Source: a bacterium
GTDB lineage: Bacteria; Auribacterota; UBA3054; JAAYZF01
Assembly: GCA_012514975.1 (NCBI GenBank)
Contig: JAAYZF010000408.1
Coordinates: 1-33,900, forward strand
Direction: 5' to 3'
Length of the DNA stretch: 33,900 nucleotides
The position numbers and the translations under genes are program-made. This document shows, piece by piece, positions 7,568-13,566 of the stretch. Positions within the stretch are counted from its first letter, which is position 1; each line of letters opens with the position of its first letter. Under the pieces are notes generated by a model, which saw nothing but the letters and a program-made list of their open reading frames with translations, ran no database searches and was not told the DNA's origin.

Positions 7568-7735
7568 ATGAAGACAAGCAAGACCATCGAAACCGTGAAA
7601 GCCATCAGCATCATCGAGCTCAGCAAGGACGCCCAGAAGAAACTCGTCGGCGGCATCGGCATCGCCCCCTCAGGCCCCTCCACGCGCGATACCAGCATCA
7701 ACGGCGACACCCAGGGCTTCGTCATTTACGAATAG
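7568..7735 (+). CDS. Double-glycine-leader peptide precursor, copy 2
   Basis: This 55-residue precursor starts at ATG 7568 with AAAGGA at 7555-7560. The leader MKTSKTIETVKAISIIELSK continues as DAQKKLVGG (21-29), closer to the GG consensus than copy 1 (L-12, S-11, L-4, G-2, G-1). The 26-residue core is identical to copy 1. From the codon for D in DAQKK to the end, the copies differ only at four third positions and in the stop codon (TAA versus TAG); 71 nt of the core-coding DNA are exactly identical, while the leaders diverge freely. The gene lies 71 nt after copy 1, probably on the same transcript, and is followed by a hairpin cluster and terminator. Confidence 0.9.
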   Translation: MKTSKTIETVKAISIIELSKDAQKKLVGGIGIAPSGPSTRDTSINGDTQGFVIYE

Positions 7736-7746
7736 TGTGTGTCAGT

Positions 7747-7798
7747 GCTCCCCGCGGAGCATCCCCTGCCGGGGATTATCAGCCTGCTCGTCAGCAGG
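7747..7798 (+). other. Cluster of three short-loop hairpins in the peptide mRNA 3' region
   Basis: Starting 12 nt after the copy 2 stop codon, three perfect hairpins follow: GCTCC-CCGC-GGAGC (7747-7760), ATCCCC-TGCC-GGGGAT (7761-7776) and CCTGCT-CGTC-AGCAGG (7783-7798). All have 4-nt loops. They may protect the 3' end of a short mRNA or act as a regulatory RNA structure; the sequence shows only the pairing. Confidence 0.6.
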
Positions 7799-7813
7799 CA
7801 ATCGTCAAGCGAT

Positions 7814-7854
7814 GCCGGACGGCATGCATCACGCTGCCGCCCGGCCGCTTTTTC
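7814..7854 (+). terminator. Intrinsic terminator of the peptide transcript
   Basis: A two-part stem GCCGG-a-CGGCA (7814-7824) pairs with TGCCG-c-CCGGC (7835-7845) around a 10-nt loop. After CGC comes TTTTT (7849-7853). This is a classical Rho-independent terminator placed 79 nt after the copy 2 stop codon. Confidence 0.8.
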
Positions 7855-7892
7855 TTGTTGCCGCGCACAGCCCTTCGCACCCGGTCCAACGC

Positions 7893-9056
7893 CTACATGC
7901 CGCGGCACCAATGCACGGCATAGCCCGCCGCAGCTCCGCCTGCTATCAGCCACGCGGAGTTGAGCGTGTACCGGACGAGAAGCAGCAGGCACAGGATCCC
8001 GGCGCACACGGTCACCGGATCAACGAACGAAGCACGGCCAAGCTGGACGGCCACGGCGAGCATCAGGCCGATCGACGCCGCGTTCACGCCGTCAAGCAAC
8101 GCGCCGGCAAGGGGCGACGAGCGCATGCGCGCCACCAGCGGCCCGCTCAGCGCGACAAAGACAAACGAGGGAAGAAAGATGCCCGCGGTGGCCAGCAGCG
8201 CCGCCTGCGGCCCGCCAAGGACGTAGCCGACGAATGCCGCGGTCGAAAACAGCGGGCCGGGAGTGATCTGCCCCGCGGCCACCGCGTCGATCAACTGCTG
8301 GTCCGTCAGCCAGCCCAGCCGCTCGACAAAATCACCGCGCAGAAATGCCAGCAGCACATAGCCGCTGCCGTAGAGCACGGCCCCGATTTTCAGGAACGTC
8401 AGGAACAGCGTCGAGGACGAAAACGGCGCCGCGCCCGCCGCCGATATGCCTGCCGCCGCCAGCGGCATGATCGCGCATGATGCCCCGCGTATCCGCTGCC
8501 CGGCAATGCGTGCCACCGCCACCACCGCCCCACACCCGAACAACACGGCCAGCTCATTCACGCCGCACAACGACAACACACACGAAACGGCCACCCCAGC
8601 CGCCATCGACGGGGTCTTCGCCGCTGCCCTGCGCAGGTTCCACAGCGCGAACCCTATGATTGCCATCACCACCGGCTTCACGCCGTACAACAGCCATGCC
8701 GCCTGCGGCAGCGTGCCATACCGCACATAGAGCCAGCCGAAACCCATGGTGATCAGCATCGCCGGCACGATGAAGCACACTCCCGCGGCGACGAGGCCCG
8801 GCCATCCCGCGCGGCGATAGCCGATGTGAATCGCCATCTCCGTCGAGTTCGGCCCCGGAATCAGGTTTGCAGCGCCGAGCAGATCGAGGAACTCGCCGTC
8901 GGTGAGCCAGCCACGGCGTTGCACGATCTCACGGTGCATCAAGCCGGTATGCGCGGCCGGCCCGCCGAAGGAGGTCAGACCGATTTTGAGAAACATGAGC
9001 GCGACGTCCCTGACGCGCCGGCCGTCGATCCCAGGTTGTGCGTCTTTCTCCCGCAT
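7893..9056 (-). CDS. chrA: ChrA-family chromate/anion transporter
   Basis: The 387-residue inner-membrane protein belongs to the long, two-domain CHR family, whose characterised members export chromate. Both halves carry the family signature: FLKIGLTSFGGPAAHTGLMH near 22-41, then AANLIPGPNSTEMA, and in the second half FLKIGAVLYGSGYVLLAFLR followed by AGQITPGPLFSTAAFVGY. About ten hydrophobic helices are visible. ATG 9056 is chosen because the family starts a few residues later and the promoter ends 5 nt upstream. It stands alone, convergent to the peptide genes and divergent from an oxidoreductase. No ChrB-like regulator is nearby. The substrate could be another oxyanion. Confidence 0.9.
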   Translation of the reverse strand: MREKDAQPGIDGRRVRDVALMFLKIGLTSFGGPAAHTGLMHREIVQRRGWLTDGEFLDLLGAANLIPGPNSTEMAIHIGYRRAGWPGLVAAGVCFIVPAMLITMGFGWLYVRYGTLPQAAWLLYGVKPVVMAIIGFALWNLRRAAAKTPSMAAGVAVSCVLSLCGVNELAVLFGCGAVVAVARIAGQRIRGASCAIMPLAAAGISAAGAAPFSSSTLFLTFLKIGAVLYGSGYVLLAFLRGDFVERLGWLTDQQLIDAVAAGQITPGPLFSTAAFVGYVLGGPQAALLATAGIFLPSFVFVALSGPLVARMRSSPLAGALLDGVNAASIGLMLAVAVQLGRASFVDPVTVCAGILCLLLLVRYTLNSAWLIAGGAAAGYAVHWCRGM

Positions 9057-9061
9057 GGCCT

Positions 9062-9090
9062 ATTGTACCACTTTGCCCGCGCGGTGTCAG
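9062..9090 (-). promoter_or_regulatory. chrA promoter, abutting the start codon
   Basis: On the minus strand CTGACA (9090-9085), 17 nt, then TACAAT (9067-9062). Only 5 nt separate the -10 box from ATG 9056, so transcription from it should start at or beside the start codon (leaderless mRNA). Confidence 0.7.
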
Positions 9091-9178
9091 CATGGGTCCG
9101 TCCCCGTTCCGGCGAGCGGGGACTCCTGCATGCCGGGCACACCAGGCGGCCGACACTGGACGGCCCGCGTGTGGGTAT

Positions 9179-9207
9179 TTGCGCCCGCAGCCGTTTTATG
9201 CTACCAT
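9179..9207 (+). promoter_or_regulatory. Possible promoter of the oxidoreductase-epimerase pair
   Basis: TTGCGC (9179-9184), 17 nt, then TACCAT (9202-9207) with an upstream TGC (extended -10). It would give a leader of about 95 nt before ATG 9309. The rest of the 250-nt gap shared with chrA shows nothing else clear. Confidence 0.5.
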
Positions 9208-9308
9208 TTTCTCCTGTCAGCACAGTCATCCCCGCGCGGCCGCAGGCAGCGGGCCGGCGGCAGGATGGCCTTGGCTGGCGGTTTCCTAACTTGTGAGCTC
9301 TGGCGATC

Positions 9309-10361
9309 ATGTCCTCTCCTCTTCGTTGCGGTATCATCGGCTGCGGCGTCATCGGCCCGGCCCATGCGGAAAGCTATCAGAGAATCAGCGGCGTCCAGGT
9401 GGCCTGGGCATGCGACCTCGTCGAGAGCAAGGCGCGCGCCATGGCCGCGAAGTTCAACATTCCACACGTGACCACGCGTTGCGAAGAGGTGCTTGCGGAC
9501 GAAACGGTGGACTGCATCTCGGTGTGCACCGATCACGCCAGCCACTCACCCATCACCGTCGCGGCGCTCAAGGCGGGCAAGCACGTGCTGTGCGAGAAGG
9601 CGCTCGCGCAAAACACCGCCGCGCTCGACAAAATGTTCGCCGCGCATGCGCATCATCCGCACCTCGTGTTCAGCGGCGTGTTCCAGCACCGGTTCGACGA
9701 GGCGTTCCGCTACATGAAACGTCTGGTTGACGCGAAGGCATTCGGCGACATCCTTACCGCATGCGTCCAGGTGCGCTGCCTGCGGACGCACGAATACTAC
9801 CAGGCGGACGAATGGCGGGGCACGTGGGCCAAGGAGGGCGGCGCCGTGCTCATCAACCAGGCGATCCATTTCATCGACGCCCTGCTCTGGATCATGGGCG
9901 GCGCCGAGGCCGTCTGCGGCACCCACGCGAACATCACGCACAACGGCGTCATGGAAACGGAGGACACGGCAACCGCCGTCGTCCGCTTTGCCTCCGGCGC
10001 GCTCGGCACGATCGAGGCCACCTGTTCGAGCAACATAGGCTGGGAATATACCCTCTCCATACACGGCTCACTCGGCTCGGTCGACCTGCGCAACGCCAAG
10101 CTGATGAAAGTCTCCTTCAGCGACAGCGCGCGTGAAGCTGAGGTCGCCACGCGCCTCGCCTCCATCACCGAGGAGCGCACGCTGAACGCCGCGAAATCGT
10201 ACTATGGCTCGGGCCATCCGGCACAGATCGCCGATTTCGTTGCCGCGATCCGCGAGGGCCGCGCACCGTTCGTCCCCGCGCACTCCGCGCGCCATACGGT
10301 CGATACAGTCCTCGCCGTGTATGAATCGCACCGCAAAGGCACGTGGGTGAAGCTGACTTGA
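9309..10361 (+). CDS. Gfo/Idh/MocA-family NAD(P)-dependent oxidoreductase
   Basis: The 350-residue protein has an N-terminal Rossmann domain with IIGCGVIGPAHAESY (GxGxxG at 11-16), a dinucleotide-contact region SVCTDHASHS (71-80), and CEKALA (95-100) at the position where most family members have EKP. The C-terminal alpha/beta domain carries GGAVLINQAIHFIDALLWIM, the usual H-containing catalytic helix, around 178-197. Members oxidise or reduce sugars and cyclitols; the substrate cannot be read from the sequence. ATG 9309 fits the Rossmann start; the ribosome site is poor. A sugar-nucleotide-type epimerase follows 45 nt later on the same strand, so the two probably act in one carbohydrate route. 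Confidence 0.9.
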   Translation: MSSPLRCGIIGCGVIGPAHAESYQRISGVQVAWACDLVESKARAMAAKFNIPHVTTRCEEVLADETVDCISVCTDHASHSPITVAALKAGKHVLCEKALAQNTAALDKMFAAHAHHPHLVFSGVFQHRFDEAFRYMKRLVDAKAFGDILTACVQVRCLRTHEYYQADEWRGTWAKEGGAVLINQAIHFIDALLWIMGGAEAVCGTHANITHNGVMETEDTATAVVRFASGALGTIEATCSSNIGWEYTLSIHGSLGSVDLRNAKLMKVSFSDSAREAEVATRLASITEERTLNAAKSYYGSGHPAQIADFVAAIREGRAPFVPAHSARHTVDTVLAVYESHRKGTWVKLT

Positions 10362-10384
10362 TGATGTGGTGACTTGATGATGTG
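10354..10384 (+). repeat. Direct repeat TGACTTGATGATGTG x2 across the oxidoreductase stop codon
   Basis: The 15-mer occurs at 10354-10368 and 10370-10384 (period 16). The first copy contains the stop codon (TGA at 10359-10361) and encodes the last residues, so the duplication extends from coding into non-coding DNA. Confidence 0.7.
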
Positions 10385-10393
10385 ATGATCTGT

Positions 10394-10408
10394 ATTCCAT
10401 CATTCCAT
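10394..10408 (+). repeat. Two ATTCCATC-type units running into the epimerase start
   Basis: ATTCCATC (10394-10401) is followed by ATTCCAT (10402-10408), whose last two bases are the first two of the epimerase ATG. The same octamer occurs three times after the epimerase gene (11446-11469). Confidence 0.6.
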
Positions 10409-11405
10409 GGCTACCGTCCTCTTCATAGGCGGCACAGGCGTGATCAGCGAAGCGGCGACCGAGCTCGCCGCGGCGCGCGGCGTCGCGCTCACGCTGCTCA
10501 ACCGCGGCACGACGGACGCGCCGGTGCCGCCCGGCGTCGAGCGCATCATCTGCGACGCGCGCGACAAGGCTGCGCTTGCCGCGGCCGTTTCAGGCCGCAC
10601 ATTCGATGCCGTGGTCGACTGGATCGCCTTCACTCCCGAGCATGTCCAGGCCGACATCGACGTCTTCTCGGGCCGCATCGGCCAGTATGTCTTCATCAGC
10701 TCGGCCACTGTCTACGAGAAGCCGCCGCGGCACTATCTCATCACTGAACGCACACCGCTCGGAAACCCCTTCTCCCCCTACGCGCAGAACAAGATCGCCT
10801 GCGAAACGCTCCTCATGCGGCGTTTCAGAACAACAGCGTTTCCTTGCACGATCGTGCGACCATCGTATACCTACGGGAATACCAAGATCCCCTCGTGCAT
10901 CGCCGTGAGCGATTACACCATCGTCGACCGCATCCGCCGCGGCAGGCCGATCATCGTCCATGGCGACGGCCAGTCGCTTTGGACGATGACGCACAACACT
11001 GACTTCGCCGCGGCCTTTCTCGCAGTGCTCGGCTCCCGCAAGGCGCTCGGGCAGGCGTATCACATCACGTCCGACGAAGTGCTCACCTGGGACCAGATTC
11101 ACCAGGCAATCGGCGCCGCAGTCGGCATCGAGCCCGAGATCGTCCATGTGACGACCGACATGATCTGCGCGGTTGCGCCCGAAAAGACGGCCGGGCTGAA
11201 GGGCGACAAGATGTACTCCATGATTTTCGACAACTCGAAGATCAAGGGCATGGCAATGGGCTTTGCGGCGAAGACCATGTTTGCCGAAGGCGTGAAGCGC
11301 TCGATCTCCTGGTTCGAGGCGAAACCCGAGCGCATGAGAATCAATGCCGATGCACACGCGCTCATCGACCGCATCATCACGTCCGCCCGGCTGCGACAGA
11401 CTTGA
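10407..11405 (+). CDS. NAD-dependent epimerase/dehydratase (extended SDR family)
   Basis: The 332-residue protein has the nucleotide-binding motif FIGGTGVIS (6-14), an acidic end to the second strand region, SSATVYE (98-104) and the active-site pair Y125/K129 in YAQNK. It continues with a substrate domain including VRPSYTYGNTKIP and HNTDFAAAFL. The architecture is that of NAD-dependent sugar-nucleotide epimerases and reductases; no specific substrate can be assigned. The ATG at 10407 has no Shine-Dalgarno sequence and is embedded in a short repeat, but the Rossmann strand starts immediately after it. It probably shares a transcript with the oxidoreductase upstream. Confidence 0.88.
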   Translation: MATVLFIGGTGVISEAATELAAARGVALTLLNRGTTDAPVPPGVERIICDARDKAALAAAVSGRTFDAVVDWIAFTPEHVQADIDVFSGRIGQYVFISSATVYEKPPRHYLITERTPLGNPFSPYAQNKIACETLLMRRFRTTAFPCTIVRPSYTYGNTKIPSCIAVSDYTIVDRIRRGRPIIVHGDGQSLWTMTHNTDFAAAFLAVLGSRKALGQAYHITSDEVLTWDQIHQAIGAAVGIEPEIVHVTTDMICAVAPEKTAGLKGDKMYSMIFDNSKIKGMAMGFAAKTMFAEGVKRSISWFEAKPERMRINADAHALIDRIITSARLRQT

Positions 11406-11445
11406 ACCATCAGCCGCCTGCTCCTGCAGCCACCCAACACCCAAC

Positions 11446-11469
11446 ATTCCATCATTCCATCATTCCATC
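11446..11469 (+). repeat. Tandem repeat (ATTCCATC)x3
   Basis: Three exact 8-bp units lie 40 nt after the epimerase stop codon. The same octamer flanks the other end of that gene (10394-10408). Confidence 0.7.
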
Positions 11470-11492
11470 ACTCTATCGCCCCGGTTTTCCCC

Positions 11493-11690
11493 ATGCCTGC
11501 CCGCTACATCACCAGACACGGCATCCGCTACAAAGTCACGCCGATCGGGCTGATCGCCTGCCCTGTTGCGGACGGCCTGAGGAAGAAGCACGCGTGCCGC
11601 GACTGCTTCTCGTGCCAGTGGTGCGCGGACGAGCGATGCCACAGGTGCCTGCGGGCGAAACGGACAGCCGGGCGCCGGAAAGGCCGTTGA
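11493..11690 (+). CDS. Small Cys-rich protein, possible zinc-binding
   Basis: The 65-residue reading frame begins MPARYITRHGIRYKVTPIGL and contains a compact cysteine cluster ACRDCFSCQWC (35-45) then ADERCHRC (46-53), six cysteines and one histidine in about 20 residues, ending in a basic tail. The CxxCxxCxxC-N5-CxxC spacing suggests a small metal-binding knuckle or ribbon. No ribosome site is obvious and no family was firmly recognised. It lies between the epimerase and a helicase on the same strand. The dense, regular Cys spacing argues for a real gene; lack of initiation signals argues for caution. Confidence 0.5.
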   Translation: MPARYITRHGIRYKVTPIGLIACPVADGLRKKHACRDCFSCQWCADERCHRCLRAKRTAGRRKGR

Positions 11691-11752
11691 ACGCCCCATG
11701 GCGCCCATTCCCGCGTCTGCGGCGGCGGGCTGCCGCGGCGAACGCGGTTGGA

Positions 11753-11781
11753 TTGCATTCAGACGCCGAGTTTGCTACACT
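11753..11781 (+). promoter_or_regulatory. Helicase promoter, close to the start codon
   Basis: TTGCAT (11753-11758), 17 nt, then TACACT (11776-11781) with an upstream TGC (extended -10). ATG 11793 lies 11 nt after the -10 box, predicting a leader of only about 5 nt. Confidence 0.6.
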
Positions 11782-11792
11782 TTATCGCCCAT

Positions 11793-13259
11793 ATGAACAC
11801 ACCAGACACACACAAGGTCATCGAACCCAAGGACGCGTTGCCTGAAACAACGCTTGAACACCTGCCCGCACACATGCGCGATGCAGTCGCCCGCATGGGC
11901 TGGCCCGCACTCATGCCCGTCCAGGCAAAGGCAATCCCCTACATGCTCGCCGGACGCGACCTCATGGTCCAGTCCCGCACCGGCAGCGGCAAGACAGGCG
12001 CATTCGTTCTGCCCATCCTGGACCGGATCGACCAGGCGCGCGCGGTAACGCAGGCGCTGGCGCTCGTGCCGACGCGCGAGCTGGCAGTCCAGGTGGCTGC
12101 CGAGGCGCACACGCTCGCCGGCGACGCCGGCGTGCGCGTTGCAACGCTCTACGGCGGCGTGAGCTACGGGCCGCAGCTCGATGCGCTCAAGCGCGGCGCG
12201 CATTTCGTCGTCGGCACGCCCGGCCGCATTCTCGACCATCTCCTGAAGCGGAACCTCACTCTCGACGGTCTCCGGATTCTCGTGTTCGACGAGGCCGACC
12301 GGATGCTCTCGATGGGCTTCTACCCGGATATGAAGCGGCTGCAGCGCTACGTGCCCCGCGAGTACAATGCCTACATGTTCTCGGCCACGTTCCCGCCGCA
12401 CGTCATGCGCCTCGCCCACGAGTTCATGCATCACCCCGACATGCTCAGCCTCAGCCGCGACCATGTCCATGTGACGGACACGGAGCACGCGTACTACATC
12501 GTGCCCGCCATGCAGCGGGACCGCGCGCTCATCCGCGTCATCGAGATGGAGAACCCCGAGTCGGCCATCATCTTCTGCAACCGCAAGGCCGATGTCGACT
12601 ATGTCACCATCGTGCTCCAGCGCTTCGGCTACGATGCCGACCGGCTGAGCGCCGACCTATCCCAGGCAGCACGTGAAAAAGTGCTCTCGAAACTCCGCGC
12701 CGGCACTCTCCGCTTCCTCGTCGCCACCGATATCGCCGGCCGCGGCATCGACATTCCCGACTTGTCCCATGTGATCCAGTACGACCCGCCCGAGGACCCC
12801 GAGGCCTACGTCCACCGCGCTGGCCGCACCGGCCGCGCGGGCGCCACGGGCACGGCGCTCACCCTCGTGACCGACATGGAGGAGGACTCGCTGAAGGGCA
12901 TCGGCCGCCGCTTCCACATCGAGTTCCTCAAACGCCCCCTGCCAAGCGACGAGGACATCCAGAACATCGTGTCGCAGCGGCTGACCGTGCTGCTCGAAGC
13001 CAAGCTCCGCGCTTTCGACCGCGTCCAGGTCGAACGCATGCAGCGGTTCATGCCCCTGGCACAATCGCTCGCCGATAACGAAGACGAGCTCGCCGTCATG
13101 GGCATGCTCCTCGACGAATACTATCAGCAGACATTGCACGGCAAACCCGTGCCGCCCCAGATGGAGGAGTCAGCGCAGCAGTACAGTGAAAGGCCGCCAA
13201 GGGAAGGTGGCGGCGGGCGGCGCCGCGGCGGCGGCGGGCGCGGCGGCAGGCGGCGATAG
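11793..13259 (+). CDS. DEAD-box ATP-dependent RNA helicase
   Basis: This family remodels RNA and ribonucleoprotein in the cytoplasm (ribosome assembly, mRNA decay, cold adaptation). The 488 residues hold the complete motif set: Q-motif (WPALMPVQAKAIP), motif I SRTGSGKT (61-68), PTREL, GG and TPGR, DEAD in VFDEADRML, SAT, then in the second domain IIFCNRKADVD, ATDIAGRGIDIPDL and HRAGRTGRAG. A final tail rich in Gly and Arg (REGGGGRRRGGGGRGGRRR) probably binds RNA. ATG 11793 is preferred to an in-frame TTG at 11748 because a promoter -10 lies between them and family similarity starts later. It does not match a specific named helicase. Confidence 0.95.
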   Translation: MNTPDTHKVIEPKDALPETTLEHLPAHMRDAVARMGWPALMPVQAKAIPYMLAGRDLMVQSRTGSGKTGAFVLPILDRIDQARAVTQALALVPTRELAVQVAAEAHTLAGDAGVRVATLYGGVSYGPQLDALKRGAHFVVGTPGRILDHLLKRNLTLDGLRILVFDEADRMLSMGFYPDMKRLQRYVPREYNAYMFSATFPPHVMRLAHEFMHHPDMLSLSRDHVHVTDTEHAYYIVPAMQRDRALIRVIEMENPESAIIFCNRKADVDYVTIVLQRFGYDADRLSADLSQAAREKVLSKLRAGTLRFLVATDIAGRGIDIPDLSHVIQYDPPEDPEAYVHRAGRTGRAGATGTALTLVTDMEEDSLKGIGRRFHIEFLKRPLPSDEDIQNIVSQRLTVLLEAKLRAFDRVQVERMQRFMPLAQSLADNEDELAVMGMLLDEYYQQTLHGKPVPPQMEESAQQYSERPPREGGGGRRRGGGGRGGRRR

Positions 13260-13330
13260 GCATGCGGGACTCATCGCCGATGATTCGGCATCAGCTCTTC
13301 GCGGCGGCTTTGTTGCATGCGCTGCCTTCT

Positions 13331-13392
13331 GCCAGTGCAAGCGTGCTCGCGAATCCAACGGGAGCCCCTGCGAGCACGCCTGCTGCACTGGC
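13331..13392. repeat. Long inverted repeat (19 bp paired, 62 nt overall)
   Basis: GCCAGTGCA (13331-13339) pairs with TGCACTGGC (13384-13392), and GCGTGCTCGC (13341-13350) pairs with GCGAGCACGC (13370-13379). A small internal loop (A against CTGC) separates the two stems, and the terminal loop is 19 nt. Both stems are perfect. There is no T-run on either side, so it is not a standard intrinsic terminator. Confidence 0.75.
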
Positions 13393-13451
13393 AACCACCA
13401 CGACCATTCCAACACCTGCAAGCACGATACCATATTCCACGCCGCTTGTCT

Positions 13452-13490
13452 ATCAACCAAAGGATGATTTCCCCTCAACCTTTGGTTGAT
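13452..13490. repeat. Perfect 12-bp inverted repeat with an extra half-site
   Basis: ATCAACCAAAGG (13452-13463) and CCTTTGGTTGAT (13479-13490) flank a 15-nt loop. A third related half, TTGGTTGACA, follows at 13504-13513. This could be a terminator stem, a protein-binding palindrome or the trace of a small mobile element. Confidence 0.7.
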
Positions 13491-13518
13491 GTCATGTAGT
13501 CTCTTGGTTGACACACGC

Positions 13519-13557
13519 GGGGCCGGCGCCGGATTAGGCCGGGTGTTCCGGCGCCCC
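13519..13557. repeat. Bulged GC-rich inverted repeat next to the amidase 3' end
   Basis: GGGG and CGCCGGA (13519-13522, 13527-13533) pair with TCCGGCG and CCCC (13547-13557) with a CCGG bulge. It lies 10 nt beyond the amidase stop codon and may serve as its 3' stem, although no T-run follows. Confidence 0.5.
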
Positions 13558-13566
13558 GTTCCGTCT

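Larger units (their letters stand above)
13260..13566. other. Convergent intergenic gap with three inverted repeats
   Basis: The helicase (plus) and amidase (minus) face each other across about 307 nt. The gap holds a 62-nt hairpin (13331-13392), a 12-bp inverted repeat (13452-13490) and a bulged GC-rich inverted repeat (13519-13557). Open frames of 60-145 codons run through both strands, but they are low in complexity, lack ribosome sites and are crossed by the palindromes, so I do not call a gene. Confidence 0.55.

Noticed and set aside
7235-7735. Single 166-codon frame from GTG 7235 that ends with the second peptide
   Set aside because: It starts between the -35 and -10 boxes of the peptide promoter, lacks a ribosome site, and its first two thirds are His/Arg-rich shadow of copy 1 in another frame. 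Two separate precursors, each with its own ribosome site and GG leader, explain the region better.
7326-7735. Lanthipeptide, thiopeptide or other modified-peptide reading of the twin precursors
   Set aside because: The core has no Cys, and no LanM, LanB/C, YcaO or radical SAM gene lies in the window. An unmodified peptide is the simpler reading.
13262-13489. 75-codon Ala/Ser/Thr/Pro-rich frame after the helicase that could pass for a small secreted protein
   Set aside because: No adequate ribosome site, low complexity, and the long inverted repeat plus the 12-bp palindrome run through it. Other frames of similar length overlap on both strands, as expected for GC-rich non-coding DNA.
13452-13490. 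Integron attC site
   Set aside because: The inverted repeat lacks the RYYYAAC/GTTRRRY core pattern and there is no integrase or cassette-like neighbour.
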